Source: Bacteroidales bacterium (lineage in GTDB: Bacteria > Bacteroidota > Bacteroidia > Bacteroidales > JAFGUD01). Taken from it: a stretch of 46,994 bases of DNA. The notes beneath the pieces are model-generated. The model saw only the letters and a list, made by a program, of their open reading frames with translations, did not search any database and was not told the origin of the DNA. The DNA is taken from NCBI GenBank assembly GCA_016938685.1, contig JAFGUD010000076.1, positions 1 to 46,994 of the forward strand. The letters run 5' to 3'. Below, piece after piece: positions 16,462-26,879 of the stretch; the stretch's first letter is position 1, and each line of letters starts with the position of its first letter. Position numbers and translations under genes: made by a program.

Positions 16462-18453
16462 AACACAAAATTTTGTTCCTTTTCCAAGTTCGCTTTCAGC
16501 CCAAATTTTACCATTCATTTTTTCAGTAAATTCCTTGCAGAGAATTAGTCCTAAGCCGGTTCCTTTTTCTGCTGAATTACCAATTTCTTTAGTGTTTATA
16601 TCAATACGAAAAAGTTTTTCCTGATCTTCTTTACTAATTCCTATGCCGGTGTCTTTTACTTCTATAAATATTTGATTATCAATAGAATTTGTAGAAATAG
16701 TTACTTTTCCTCCTTCATCAGTAAATTTGAGAGCGTTTGCAACTAGATTTCTAAGAATCAAAGTTAATAAATTTATATCAGCTTTAACAGTTGTATCTTC
16801 GTTAACTAAATTAATTATTTCAATATTTTTTTTATTCGCACTAACACTTTGTAATTCAACAAGTTTTGTTACAATTTCATAAACATTTACGCTTTGCAAA
16901 TTAACAACTACCCTCCCCGCTTGTGAACGTGCCCAATTTAGAAGATTTTCAACCAAATTAAAGAGACCGGATGTTGTTAAACTGATGCTATTTATGTAAT
17001 ATTTTAACTGCTCAACCGAAAAATCCGTCAAGTTGTCGTCAAGCATTTCAGAAACTAATGTTAAAGAACTAAGTGGACTTTTTAAATCGTGTGCAATGAT
17101 GGAGAAAAATTTATCTTTTGTATTTATTTCAGTCATTAAATTCTGCTCAGATTCAAGAAGTTTGATGTTTTTTTCAGTTAACAATTTGCTTAATTTCTGC
17201 TTTACGTTATAACGATTAAAAATCAGCAAAGCAGAGACAAGTAACAACATAGAAATAATGACAAAAAAGTACATTAAATTTCTTCTTCGATCACTTTTAA
17301 GTGTCTCAATTTCAATCTGATTAGTAAGAATTAGATTTTCCTGTTCTTTTTTTTCGGTTTCGTATTTTATCTGCAAATCTTTTATTCGTTTGTCGCTTTG
17401 TTCGTTGAATAAAGTATCGTGAACAGCCTGATATTTTTGCAGAAATTCTAATGATTTTGAAGAATTATTTAACGAATCGTAAATTGTACTTAATCCCCAA
17501 TAATTATCTTCTAATAAAGACAATGAATTGATTTCAAGTGAAATATCTAGGGAAGAATAAAGATAAAACAAAGCAGAATCGTAAATAATTTGAGCATTAA
17601 ACAAACCCGCAATTTGGTTAAGCATTTTTGCCTGATAATATTTACTGTTTTTAGCTTTAAAAATAACTAAAGCAATATCATAATAATTTCTAGCCTTAAC
17701 ATAATCTTCCATTGCCTTATATATACTGCCGATACTCATATAAGTAACAGCTAAACTCATTTCATTATTCAGCTCTTTTTTTAGCTCAACTGCTTGAAAA
17801 TGATAATCCAGAGCCTTTTCATAATCTTCTAAAAAAGCATATTCAGCCCCAACATTATTCAGCACAATTGATAATATTTTTTTATCAGAAGTAAGTTTTG
17901 CGTAATTTAATGCTTCAAGGTAAGTTTCGAGTGACAAATCACGTTGATTTTTAGCATAATATACATTCCCAATATTATTCAGACAATAAGCTATGCCGGA
18001 AGTGTCTTGCAATTTTTTTCTAATATCCAATGAAAAAAGATAATATTTCAGTCCATTTTCATAATCACCTATTGAATAAAAATATGCTCCAATACTGTTG
18101 TACTGTTCAGCAATTCCTGTTTCAGAGCCAATTTCCGTATATTTTTCAAGAGAAAGTTTCCAGTAGGTGTAAGCATCGGTGTAATTACCAAGATAAAAAC
18201 TTCCTTTGCCTAATTTTGAAAGAGCAAAAGCCTGATTATTTGCGTTACCACTTTCCTTTGCGAACAATAATAAAGTGTCGGCATAATCGATAGTATTTTG
18301 GGGAGAAACATTTTCATAATACGTAACAATTTCAACCAAAAGCTCTTCAACATCATCAGAAGAATCTAACAAACCAATAAGACTGTCGATGTTTTGGGAA
18401 AAAACAGATGACAGCAACAACACAAAAGTTAATATAAAAGTAATTTTTTTCAA
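16447..18453 (-). CDS. TPR-containing transmembrane sensor histidine kinase
   Basis: This 668-residue kinase has a signal sequence (MKKITFILTFVLLLSSVFSQ) and about six or seven TPR-like helical pairs at residues 60-350, for example ALSKLGKGSFYLGNYTDAY and YLNNIGNVYYAKNQRDLSLE-type units. A coiled coil at 352-388 leads to one membrane segment at 392-413. The kinase core follows, with H455 in FSIIAHDLKSPLSSL, the N box NLVANALKFT, and ATP-lid motifs DTGIGI and GTGLGL. The TPRs are probably periplasmic and bind a protein partner. The start codon is TTG, and no ATG gives the signal peptide. It belongs to the HPK1-type HisKA class although its partner is NarL-type, which is a less common pairing. 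Confidence 0.92.
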   Translation of the reverse strand: MKKITFILTFVLLLSSVFSQNIDSLIGLLDSSDDVEELLVEIVTYYENVSPQNTIDYADTLLLFAKESGNANNQAFALSKLGKGSFYLGNYTDAYTYWKLSLEKYTEIGSETGIAEQYNSIGAYFYSIGDYENGLKYYLFSLDIRKKLQDTSGIAYCLNNIGNVYYAKNQRDLSLETYLEALNYAKLTSDKKILSIVLNNVGAEYAFLEDYEKALDYHFQAVELKKELNNEMSLAVTYMSIGSIYKAMEDYVKARNYYDIALVIFKAKNSKYYQAKMLNQIAGLFNAQIIYDSALFYLYSSLDISLEINSLSLLEDNYWGLSTIYDSLNNSSKSLEFLQKYQAVHDTLFNEQSDKRIKDLQIKYETEKKEQENLILTNQIEIETLKSDRRRNLMYFFVIISMLLLVSALLIFNRYNVKQKLSKLLTEKNIKLLESEQNLMTEINTKDKFFSIIAHDLKSPLSSLTLVSEMLDDNLTDFSVEQLKYYINSISLTTSGLFNLVENLLNWARSQAGRVVVNLQSVNVYEIVTKLVELQSVSANKKNIEIINLVNEDTTVKADINLLTLILRNLVANALKFTDEGGKVTISTNSIDNQIFIEVKDTGIGISKEDQEKLFRIDINTKEIGNSAEKGTGLGLILCKEFTEKMNGKIWAESELGKGTKFCVELTS

Positions 18454-18488
18454 TTGAATTTATTTAGCCGTTTTTAAAAATAACTTGG

Positions 18489-19484
18489 CTAATTTAGAAA
18501 AATTACATCAATTTTATTGCTTTTTACGGAAATAAAACCTTTTTCTGATGAAAAAATCATTTGATCTGGTAAATTGATAATATTTGGTGTATAAGTCCAA
18601 ATGGGTGTAGTACTTATTTCCTCAATATTGACTAATTTTTCGTTTTCGATTTTAGATAAATATGTTTTTTGAAAATCTGTCGAAATAAAAAACAACTCAC
18701 CATTCCGAACAAAACTAGCATCAATCAGCACATCTAAAACATCTAATAAAGTATCCGGCGCTTGTACAATATCTTTTATCTGATTTCCAATATACAAATT
18801 AAATTGTTGAACCCAATACGAATTAAAATTTATCGAAGAATCAATAATTTCATATAATTTATTTGGAGCTGACGTTTTGTAAACAGCAGAAAAACCACTC
18901 ATGTGAGCCAAAGAAGAAACAATATAATACTCATTTTCAATAAGATGGACAGCAATTGGATTTAAAGCAGGATATGTAAATTTTTTAGCCGAAGATTTTT
19001 CTTCAAAAATTACAGCCCCTCCAAATTCGCCCATTGAAAAAGAAGTTGCTACATATTTATCGTCTTGGTATAAATTATAATTTACCGGAATTTTGGCTTT
19101 GTAAAGGTCCCATTCTAATTTTTCATTCAAAACAAAACGCTCAACCTTTTGGGAAGTTAAATTTACAACACAAAAGACAGAATCATTCGTAAAAAACACA
19201 TTCGAAAATTTCATTTGATTGAGCTTATCAGTCAAAGTTATATTAATCTCAAAATTTTCATCTAGGCAAACAAACTCATTTTTAGATGTAATAATTATGT
19301 ATTTGTTGTTAACAAAAGTAACTTTTGATATCAAAGAAGACAACTTCAATGAATATTGATTTATTTCAAACTCAATATTTTTATCCATTTGGTTATTATT
19401 TGTGATTTGAACATTATTATCAACAGAATCTTTGCAACTAATTAAAACTGCTAAAACAACAAAATAAAAAACTAATATTCTCAT
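18489..19484 (-). CDS. Lipoprotein of unknown function
   Basis: This 331-residue protein has a lipoprotein signal (MRILVFYFVVLAVLISCKDS) with the cysteine at residue 17. The rest is beta-strand rich with no motif I recognise; repeating patterns such as VTFVNNKYIIITSKNEFVCLD and GELFFISTDFQKTYLSKIEN suggest a beta-propeller. The start ATG overlaps the stop codon of the upstream OmpA-type gene by 1 nt (TAATG), so the two are probably translationally coupled. It lies 35 nt before the TPR kinase start, and may be an accessory or sensory partner of that kinase (inference). Confidence 0.7.
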   Translation of the reverse strand: MRILVFYFVVLAVLISCKDSVDNNVQITNNNQMDKNIEFEINQYSLKLSSLISKVTFVNNKYIIITSKNEFVCLDENFEINITLTDKLNQMKFSNVFFTNDSVFCVVNLTSQKVERFVLNEKLEWDLYKAKIPVNYNLYQDDKYVATSFSMGEFGGAVIFEEKSSAKKFTYPALNPIAVHLIENEYYIVSSLAHMSGFSAVYKTSAPNKLYEIIDSSINFNSYWVQQFNLYIGNQIKDIVQAPDTLLDVLDVLIDASFVRNGELFFISTDFQKTYLSKIENEKLVNIEEISTTPIWTYTPNIINLPDQMIFSSEKGFISVKSNKIDVIFLN

Positions 19485-21505
19485 TATTTATTACTTATAA
19501 TTTTAAATTCAACTCTACGGTTCATTTGTCTTCCTTCTTCTGTTTCATTTGAAGCAACAGGTTCATCATAAGCAGCCCCTCTGTACGTAAGACGAGAAGC
19601 TTCAATGCCTTTACTTACAAGGAAATCGACAACAGACTTTGCTCTTTCTTTAGATAATTTTTTATTATAATCATAAGAACCTTTATTGTCTGTATGTCCG
19701 GAAATTTCGATTTTAACAGAAGGATTTTGGTCTAAAAACAAAACAACTCTCATCAATTCCGAAACAGACTCATTCCTCAATGTAGCTTGATCAAAGTCAA
19801 AAAAGATGTTTTTAAGTACAACTTTTGCACCTTCGGTAATTTTAAAAAGCGGAATATCTAAAATTATGCGCTGAAAAGCCTCGTCTTTTGGCAAATCAAA
19901 ATTTTCGGAGTGGAATAAATAATTATCAGCAGTTACATTCATTCCGTAATTTGTTCCTGACGGTAAAGTCACAATATACGTACCTTCCTTTGAATCTGAG
20001 TTAGTAACCAATATCAGACTATCAGTTGCATTATCATAAATTTTTATTTCAGCCTCAACCGGATCTAGGCTAATTCCATCGTAAACCATTCCTGTAACCA
20101 AAGTTAAATAAACAGTTTCGTTATCCTGAACAACTTCAATTGTATCATTATCAGCAACAACAGTATCAACTGGTACTTCTTTTTCTTTCAAAAACTCAAT
20201 TTTGTACAAATCGCTAAAACCTTCGCTATTTTGGCGAACACTTGAATAATAACCGGTTTTACCATCAGCAGAAAGCACAAAATAAATATCATCATCAGGA
20301 GAATTTATCGGATAGCCCATATTAACAGGCTTAGTCCAATTTCCATTATTATCTTTTACCGACTTGAAAATATCATATCCACCCATTGTTCCGTGTCCTA
20401 ATGAAGAAAAATAAAGCGTTCTTCCATCAGGGTGAATAAAAACCCCGTCCTCATCTTTTGGTGAATTAATAATATCAGGTAATTTTTCAGGATCAGTCCA
20501 TTTATTGTTAACAAATCGTGTTACATAAATATCACTATTGCTGGTTTTGGGGTCATTAGTTTTACCTCTGACAAAATAAATTGTTTTTCCGTCAAAAGAA
20601 AAACAAGCCGAATTTTCGACAGCATCTGTATTGATATTTTCAGGAAGAGGTTCAGGATAAGACCATTTTTGACCACGTTTGTAACAAATATATAAATCAC
20701 CACCTCTATATGTAAGCATTGAATTACCATCAGGAGCCAATGCAACAGTTGCATCATGAAACCTTGTGTTTAATGGCATTCCGGGATTTTTTACTTCTTG
20801 CCATTTCCCGTCCTTTGATTCAGCAAAATACACATCTTCATAAAATTGACCATCGGAAGGATCTATTGTTGCACCAACACAATCAGGTCTTCGGGCAGTA
20901 AAATAAATTTTAGATTCATCAGCAGTAATAACAGGACAATATTCGGGATATTCTGAATTTATTTCTGTCAAATCTGTAATTCTAACATTAACAGGATTTT
21001 CAACTAGTTTCAAAGCCAATTCACACTCCTGAATTCTAGCATTAATTTTATCTTCGACTTTCTTTAATTCATAGTCTTTTAATGTTGCCTTATATTCATT
21101 AAAATAAAAAATAGCACTATCAAACATGTAATTATACTGATAACCAAGGCCTAATTGCCAAAAGATATCTTTTGCAACATTTTTTTTCTGAGAATAAGCA
21201 ATCTTTAAATAACTTAATCCTTTAGGTTTATATACAGAATTAATATAACTAACACCAAGTTTGTAATTCAATTCAGGATAATTTGGATTATACTCATAGC
21301 CAATAAGATAGCCATCAATTGCAAACATATATCCGCCCATTGTTTTTTTATCGTAAAAATCATCACTAATTTTTACCTGTCGCCAAACATAATTTAGTTG
21401 ACTTTCGCCGGTATTCAACTTTTCTTTATCCAATTCCAGGTTTTCCTGAGCATATAAACTAAATACAAATAATAAAACTCCAAGAAACGACAAAAACTTC
21501 TTCAT
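19484..21505 (-). CDS. PorE-like OmpA-family protein (TPR, PD40 propeller, CRD, OmpA_C)
   Basis: This 673-residue exported protein has a signal peptide ending near LYAQE. It shows four parts in order: a TPR-like helical N-terminus (about 35-175), a WD40/PD40-type beta-propeller with repeated SxDGKTIYF/PDGRTLYFSS motifs (about 180-440), a carboxypeptidase-regulatory-like domain (LVTGMVYDGISLDPVEAEI, about 465-540) and an OmpA_C peptidoglycan-binding domain (IFFDFDQATLRNES and ISGHTDNKGSYDYNKKLS, about 560-670). This order matches PorE of the T9SS, but many Bacteroidetes have paralogues, and here the signal looks SPI rather than lipoprotein. It could anchor a surface complex to the cell wall. 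It heads an operon with a lipoprotein, a kinase and a regulator. Confidence 0.85.
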   Translation of the reverse strand: MKKFLSFLGVLLFVFSLYAQENLELDKEKLNTGESQLNYVWRQVKISDDFYDKKTMGGYMFAIDGYLIGYEYNPNYPELNYKLGVSYINSVYKPKGLSYLKIAYSQKKNVAKDIFWQLGLGYQYNYMFDSAIFYFNEYKATLKDYELKKVEDKINARIQECELALKLVENPVNVRITDLTEINSEYPEYCPVITADESKIYFTARRPDCVGATIDPSDGQFYEDVYFAESKDGKWQEVKNPGMPLNTRFHDATVALAPDGNSMLTYRGGDLYICYKRGQKWSYPEPLPENINTDAVENSACFSFDGKTIYFVRGKTNDPKTSNSDIYVTRFVNNKWTDPEKLPDIINSPKDEDGVFIHPDGRTLYFSSLGHGTMGGYDIFKSVKDNNGNWTKPVNMGYPINSPDDDIYFVLSADGKTGYYSSVRQNSEGFSDLYKIEFLKEKEVPVDTVVADNDTIEVVQDNETVYLTLVTGMVYDGISLDPVEAEIKIYDNATDSLILVTNSDSKEGTYIVTLPSGTNYGMNVTADNYLFHSENFDLPKDEAFQRIILDIPLFKITEGAKVVLKNIFFDFDQATLRNESVSELMRVVLFLDQNPSVKIEISGHTDNKGSYDYNKKLSKERAKSVVDFLVSKGIEASRLTYRGAAYDEPVASNETEEGRQMNRRVEFKIISNK

Positions 21506-21550
21506 ATTAATCCAGTTTTTTTATAAAATAAAATAAAAACATTGTGACTC

Positions 21551-21558
21551 CAAAGGTA
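21551..21558 (-). promoter_or_regulatory. Candidate -7 box for the PorE-like operon
   Basis: The minus strand reads TACCTTTG (match to TAnnTTTG), about 45 nt before the ATG. No -33 TTTG is seen at 19 nt. Confidence 0.4.
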
Positions 21559-21573
21559 AGAGAACAAATTGAT

Positions 21574-21608
21574 AAAAAAAAGGGTGCTGAACAAAAAATT
21601 CAACACCC
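21574..21608 (-). terminator. Rho-independent terminator after the propeller lipoprotein gene
   Basis: On the minus strand the stem GGGTGTTGAA/TTCAGCACCC (one mismatched pair, 7-nt loop) is followed by eight T. It lies about 165 nt after the stop codon at 21773 and separates that gene from the PorE-like operon promoter. Confidence 0.8.
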
Positions 21609-21772
21609 AAAATTGATTCCTAAGTAACCATAACCTAATGAAACAAAAATATGCACATTTTTTCCAAACTAAACATTTAAGGATAGGACTTTAGTAGGAC
21701 AAAATTATTTTCATAAAAAAACGTCAACTCATCTCAAATAAAACAACAAAAAACTAACCTAAATTCGTTATT

Positions 21773-22933
21773 TTACTCATGAACCTTGTACAAATAAAAC
21801 AACATATTTGAAACTTCGTTGGATTCACCATTTGAAGAAATATGAATTCCATAATCTTTATCAATGATAATACTACTTACAGAGCCATATCTCAAATCAG
21901 CATCGTTTAACAATAATGTGTGTGACCAATTTGATGCTGTATTGTTTTTTTCAGAGAGTTGCAAAGAATAATTATCTGAATACTCGTAGGTTGTAAAATA
22001 CTGTTTACCTGACAAATCAACAGCAACTTCAAACTGCAAACGACTTACTCCAACAACCCCTGTCTTAGAAAATGAAAAATCAGAATTTCCATAAGACTTA
22101 TAAAAGAAATCTATATTATTATCCAATGAATTCATAGAGAAACCTGTACTAATATTTCCAGCAGTATCAACAGCAGCAGAAATATGCTCAATGTATTCGT
22201 CAGGTTCTGTATAAACAATTTCGTCTGTCCAGTTTACTCCGTCGGCAGAATATATATGTCTAAAATCGTAATTTTTAGAATAAAAAATATGAATTACTCC
22301 ATCTTTATCAACAACAATATCTCCGGCATCACTTGAAATATCAGAAATTTCGGTACCGATATTTCCATAAAGAGCATAATATTGACCATTATTAGCGTGA
22401 GTGTAACCAATATGAACATTGTTGTTTTTATCAACAAAAAGATTTGGGTAACGAGCAAGACTATTGTCGTCAAAAATTTCATCTGACCAAGTACCAGAAC
22501 CAATTGCCTTTTTAGTAATATGCATCCTACTATTTGTAACATTATCAACATAAATAACATATACATCAGTAGAGGTAACAGCAATATCAGCACCGTAATA
22601 GAAGTCGAAATAATCGTCAATGCCTGTAATTACAGCTACTTGCCAAGCACCGCCATTTGCTTTATATGCATATTTTAAGGAATAATCATTTTCGGCTTCA
22701 ACAGAATACAAAATATGCACACCATTGTTTTGATCAACAACAATTTTGTTGAAATCTGCAACAGAAATATCAATATCCAAACTGTCAACAACTTCGGCGA
22801 CCCATCCTTCGGGAATAATTGAAGAAAAACCGGTTGTATCTGTATTATCATCAGGATTTTCGATTTCTTTTTTACAAGAATTAAAACCAAGAATTAGAAT
22901 AACAAGAACTAAAACTAAAAATACATTTTTCAT
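21773..22933 (-). CDS. Lipoprotein with BNR/sialidase-like beta-propeller repeats
   Basis: This 386-residue protein has a lipobox (LILGFNSCKK) and then repeated 'VDKxxxxHIxY' strands: KIVVDQNNGVHILYS, LFVDKNNNVHIGYTH, IVVDKDGVIHIFYSK, AAVDTAGNIS and IIIDKDYGIHISS. These resemble the Asp-box blades of BNR-type propellers. No sialidase active-site arginine set can be identified, so a binding role is more likely than catalysis. It is transcribed divergently from the chemosensory operon across a 472-bp intergenic region and ends at a clear terminator, so it is probably a single-gene unit. Confidence 0.75.
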   Translation of the reverse strand: MKNVFLVLVLVILILGFNSCKKEIENPDDNTDTTGFSSIIPEGWVAEVVDSLDIDISVADFNKIVVDQNNGVHILYSVEAENDYSLKYAYKANGGAWQVAVITGIDDYFDFYYGADIAVTSTDVYVIYVDNVTNSRMHITKKAIGSGTWSDEIFDDNSLARYPNLFVDKNNNVHIGYTHANNGQYYALYGNIGTEISDISSDAGDIVVDKDGVIHIFYSKNYDFRHIYSADGVNWTDEIVYTEPDEYIEHISAAVDTAGNISTGFSMNSLDNNIDFFYKSYGNSDFSFSKTGVVGVSRLQFEVAVDLSGKQYFTTYEYSDNYSLQLSEKNNTASNWSHTLLLNDADLRYGSVSSIIIDKDYGIHISSNGESNEVSNMLFYLYKVHE

Positions 22934-23405
22934 TACTAAAATTTTAAAATTTCAATAAAGAAAAGACAAAAAGAACAAAAAATCAAAAAACATCCATATA
23001 TGCATGTGTATATTTGATATACGTTTGCCTAAAATTCATATTTGATATTGAAAAAAAAAAAAAATCAATTAAAAATAAAATAATGAAGCATTAAAGAACT
23101 TATTTATCCAAAATAATTAAAAAACAATTCGGTTAAAGAATCTTTAAAAAAATCTAATAAGCCAAACAAAAAAAGGGAAAGATTTTTGTCATCAAAAATA
23201 TTACATTAACTATTTACAGAATTTTCACAACTCAAAAAAAAATATTATTAGACACACAAAGTTAAGTTAATTTATCTTAATTTTACAAAAAGAAAGAGAT
23301 GGAAGACATTAAATAAATTCTCTTTTATCCTTAGCATAATTACATATTTATCTATAACTACACTTAAAATTAAACACCTTAATAATTAATAATAAATATT
23401 TTAAC
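22934..23405. promoter_or_regulatory. Divergent intergenic region with candidate promoters for the chemosensory operon
   Basis: This 472-bp gene-free, very AT-rich region separates the propeller lipoprotein from the first receptor gene. On the plus strand TATATTTG (23009-23016) and TACGTTTG (23020-23027) match the -7 consensus. Both are almost 400 nt before the receptor ATG, so a long untranslated leader, a distal promoter or a small unnoticed RNA are all possible. Long poly(A) tracts fill the rest. Confidence 0.4.
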
Positions 23406-25274
23406 ATGGTAAAACTCAGAAAAACATTAGGTTTTAAAATATCAATACCTCTAATAATTATCACAAGTATTTTTATTCTAACAATCATAATTTTCAACAA
23501 TAATCTTTTTGTGAAATATGGTCGAGATGAAATAAATAAAAAAATTTATTCTAAAATAAAAGATATTGAAAACAATATTACTAGAATTGAATCAAAGGCA
23601 CTTTGGGTTTCTTCCTTATGTTCAGAAATGTCTGTTGTAAAAAAAGCATATTCAGAATATTACAAAACCGGAGACTTAGAAACAAGTTCAAAATTAATAG
23701 AAGACGAATTTGTTAACATAAACAAAGCAATAACAACAAACATTGGAGAAGTCCCAAAAATTCACTTTCACTTGCCTCCTGCAATTTCATTCATAAGGTG
23801 TTGGACTGATAAACGGGGAGATGACATTTCTTCGTTTAGAAACACAATTTTAGAAATATCAAAAGAACATAAACCAATTCAAGGCATAGAAGTTGGACGT
23901 GGAGGATTTGTAATAAGAGGAATTGCTCCTATATTTGGAGATAACGGAGAATATTATGGCTCAGTAGAAACCCTTCTACCTATTTCGACAATTGTTAAAA
24001 ATGCGAAACTATCAGATGACGAAGAATTTGCAATATTTATGCACACTGATCTGCTAAAAATTGCCACAGATTTTTTGGACAAAGAAGCAAGTAATGTAAA
24101 TAATGAAAATCCTGTTATAGGGAATTTAATTCTGGTTAATAAAACATCTGAAAAATTCTTAATTGAAAACGTATTAGAAAATGAATTAAACAACGGTTTA
24201 ACTGAAATAACTTTTTTCAAACAAGACTCGTTACAATATGCTGTTTTTCCTATTAAAAATTACAATAATAAAACAGAAGGCGTTGGAGTAATACAACTTA
24301 ATATAAGCGAATTAGTTAATTCAATTAACCAATCAAAAAGAACTAATATCATATTAGGCACAATACTAATTACATTGATAATCATACTAGTAGTATATTT
24401 TATCAACATTTTAATTAGCAAACCTATTGGCAAAGCAGTTGAAGCACTAAATAAAATATCACGTAAAGAAATCAACTTAAAAGTAGAAGAAAACAGAACA
24501 GATGAAATAGGAGAACTAAACAAATCGATTAATGAAATATCAAAAAACTTCAGGTCAATAATAATAAATATCAAAGAAACGTCTACAGCCGTTTTAGGTG
24601 CAAGTTCTCAATTATCCTCAACGGCAATACAAATAGCACAAAATGCAAATGAACAATCAGCCACGACAGAAGAAATTTCATCATCTATGGGAGAAATGTT
24701 GGTAACTGTTCAATCAAATACTCAAAAAGCAGAAAAGACAGGCGAAATATCAAGTAAATCTGCTGAAGAAATTGAAAATAACAACCATACATTTTTAGAA
24801 GCCATAAATTCAGTCTTTGAAATCAGTAAAAAAATTGCCGTTATCTCTGAAATAGCCTCAAAAACAGATATTCTTTCAATTAATGCTGCAATTGAGGCAG
24901 CACAAGCAGGAGACGCAGGAAAAGGATTTGCTGTAGTTGCTCAGGAAATCAGAAAATTGGCAGACAATAGCCGAGTTGCGGCAAAAGAAATTGAGAAAAT
25001 TTCATTATCAAGTCAAAATATTTCTAAAGAGGCAGGCGAGAAACTCAATAAAATAATTCCTGAAATAATTAAAAGCGCACAACTTGTTGAAAATATCATT
25101 GTTGCAAACAGAGAACAATCAACCAGTATAGAAGCAATAAATAATGCAATTTTGCAATTGGTAGAAATAACAAACGAAAATTCTGCGGCATCTGAAGAAA
25201 TGTCTGCATCTACAGAAGAACTGGAAGCTCAGGCAGAACAGTTGAAAGAAATTATTTCTATTTTTAAAATATAA
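23406..25274 (+). CDS. Methyl-accepting chemotaxis protein with dCache_3-like sensor
   Basis: This 622-residue receptor is the first gene of the operon. A membrane segment spans about 12-31, a periplasmic sensor runs to about 312, and a second membrane segment covers 315-338. The sensor contains [27 protein letters not shown] and [18 protein letters not shown], the signature of the double-Cache dCache_3 family. A HAMP domain ([12 protein letters not shown] to EIGEL) leads to a cytoplasmic coiled coil with the conserved hairpin tip [20 protein letters not shown]. The C-terminus ends in IFKI without a CheR-tethering pentapeptide. It probably detects a small ligand and controls CheA. The ligand cannot be named. 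Confidence 0.93.
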   Translation: MVKLRKTLGFKISIPLIIITSIFILTIIIFNNNLFVKYGRDEINKKIYSKIKDIENNITRIESKALWVSSLCSEMSVVKKAYSEYYKTGDLETSSKLIEDEFVNINKAITTNIGEVPKIHFHLPPAISFIRCWTDKRGDDISSFRNTILEISKEHKPIQGIEVGRGGFVIRGIAPIFGDNGEYYGSVETLLPISTIVKNAKLSDDEEFAIFMHTDLLKIATDFLDKEASNVNNENPVIGNLILVNKTSEKFLIENVLENELNNGLTEITFFKQDSLQYAVFPIKNYNNKTEGVGVIQLNISELVNSINQSKRTNIILGTILITLIIILVVYFINILISKPIGKAVEALNKISRKEINLKVEENRTDEIGELNKSINEISKNFRSIIINIKETSTAVLGASSQLSSTAIQIAQNANEQSATTEEISSSMGEMLVTVQSNTQKAEKTGEISSKSAEEIENNNHTFLEAINSVFEISKKIAVISEIASKTDILSINAAIEAAQAGDAGKGFAVVAQEIRKLADNSRVAAKEIEKISLSSQNISKEAGEKLNKIIPEIIKSAQLVENIIVANREQSTSIEAINNAILQLVEITNENSAASEEMSASTEELEAQAEQLKEIISIFKI

Positions 25275-25287
25275 ACAAAATAAACCT

Positions 25288-26844
25288 ATGTTCAAAAAAA
25301 TCAAAAATCAAATCATTTTTCTAACCGCAGCAACAACGCTATTTCTTGCTACAACCATTGGAATTTACCAAATATACAACATAAAAAGGGTAGATTCTTC
25401 AAATGTCAGAGAGTTGGAACAAACACTTAGACAAAATTTTGACAGCAACGCCAAAAACCAAGTCAAAAATACGATAAGTTTGATAGAAACGATATATCAA
25501 AAACAATTAAAAGGGGAATATTCAGAAGAAGAAGCAAAAAAACTTGCTGCAGATCTTATAAGAGAACTAAAATATGAAAACAACGGTTATTTTTGGGTTG
25601 ATACAAAAGAAGGATTAAATGTAGTTTACCTTGGAACAGAAATAGAAGGGACAAACAGATACGATCAAAAAGATAGCAAAGGAAATTATCTTTTTCACGA
25701 GATAAATTCACAGGCAATGAATCCCGATGGAGGTTTTACAAATTATTGGTTTCCTCGCCCCGGGACTACAGAACCGGTAGAAAAAAGAAGCTATTCTTTG
25801 TATTTCGAACCTTTTAATTGGGTAGTAGGAACTGGAAACTACATTGATGATATTGATTTAATAATCAATGAAAAAAAAGAAAAAAATGCAGCAGCATTGA
25901 GACAAACTATAATGTTGACATTGTTAATAGATTTCATTATTTTTATAATTACCTTAATCATTTCAGGTTTTGTAGGTATAGGAATTTCAAAACCAATAAA
26001 TACAGTTAAAAAGGCAATGATTAGAATTTCTCAAAAAAACATTAATTTTGAGATAAAAGAAAAAAGAAATGATGAAATAGGTGATTTATATAACGCAATA
26101 AACGTTATCAATAAAAATTTCAACGAAATAATTGCCAATATTCAGGAATCTACCTCGGCTGTGCTAAATGCTAGTTCTCAGTTAACATCAACCGCACTTC
26201 AAATGGCACAAAACGCAAATGAACAATCAGCAACAACAGAAGAAATTTCGTCATCAATGGAAGAAATGTTGGCGACAGTCCAATCAAATACCCAAAAAGC
26301 AGAAAAAACCGGAGAAATATCAAGTAAATCCGCCTATGAAATAGAAAATAATAATCAAACATTTTTAGAAGCCATAAATTCAGTCTTTGAAATCAGCAAA
26401 AAAATTGCCGTAATTTCAGAAATAGCCTCAAAAACAGATATTCTTTCAATCAATGCAGCAATAGAGGCAGCACAAGCAGGAGATGCCGGAAGAGGTTTTG
26501 CAGTTGTAGCTCAGGAAATAAGAAAACTTGCAGACAACAGTCGTGAAGCCGCAAAAGAAATTCAGAAAATTTCGTTAACCAGTCAAAATATTTCTAAGGA
26601 AGCAGGCGAAAAGCTTAACAAAATAATTCCTGAAATTATTAAAAGTGCACAACTTGTAGAGAATATAATTGTTGCTAATAGAGAACAATCAACAAGTATA
26701 GAATCGATAAATAATGCAATTCTGCAATTAGTAGAAATAACAAACGAAAATTCAGCTGCATCTGAAGAAATGTCTGCATCTGCAGAAGAACTGGAAGCTC
26801 AAGCAGAACAATTAAAAGAGACAATTTCAATTTTTAAGATTTAA
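25288..26844 (+). CDS. Methyl-accepting chemotaxis protein with sCache_2 sensor
   Basis: This 518-residue receptor starts 13 nt after the first. A single membrane segment precedes a single-Cache sensor of the sCache_2 type: [53 protein letters not shown] and [15 protein letters not shown] second membrane stretch at about 208-230 and a HAMP domain follow. The cytoplasmic signalling domain is almost identical to those of the neighbouring receptors (tip [20 protein letters not shown], end TISIFKI). sCache_2 sensors often bind small organic acids; this is family knowledge, not evidence for this protein. Confidence 0.93.
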   Translation: MFKKIKNQIIFLTAATTLFLATTIGIYQIYNIKRVDSSNVRELEQTLRQNFDSNAKNQVKNTISLIETIYQKQLKGEYSEEEAKKLAADLIRELKYENNGYFWVDTKEGLNVVYLGTEIEGTNRYDQKDSKGNYLFHEINSQAMNPDGGFTNYWFPRPGTTEPVEKRSYSLYFEPFNWVVGTGNYIDDIDLIINEKKEKNAAALRQTIMLTLLIDFIIFIITLIISGFVGIGISKPINTVKKAMIRISQKNINFEIKEKRNDEIGDLYNAINVINKNFNEIIANIQESTSAVLNASSQLTSTALQMAQNANEQSATTEEISSSMEEMLATVQSNTQKAEKTGEISSKSAYEIENNNQTFLEAINSVFEISKKIAVISEIASKTDILSINAAIEAAQAGDAGRGFAVVAQEIRKLADNSREAAKEIQKISLTSQNISKEAGEKLNKIIPEIIKSAQLVENIIVANREQSTSIESINNAILQLVEITNENSAASEEMSASAEELEAQAEQLKETISIFKI

Positions 26845-26879
26845 AGCAGTTAGTAATTAATAATTTATAATTAATTTTT

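Noticed and set aside
26845..26879. AATTAAT-rich inverted sequence between two receptor genes as a terminator
   Set aside because: The stem would contain only A-T pairs and the genes on both sides clearly belong to one operon.
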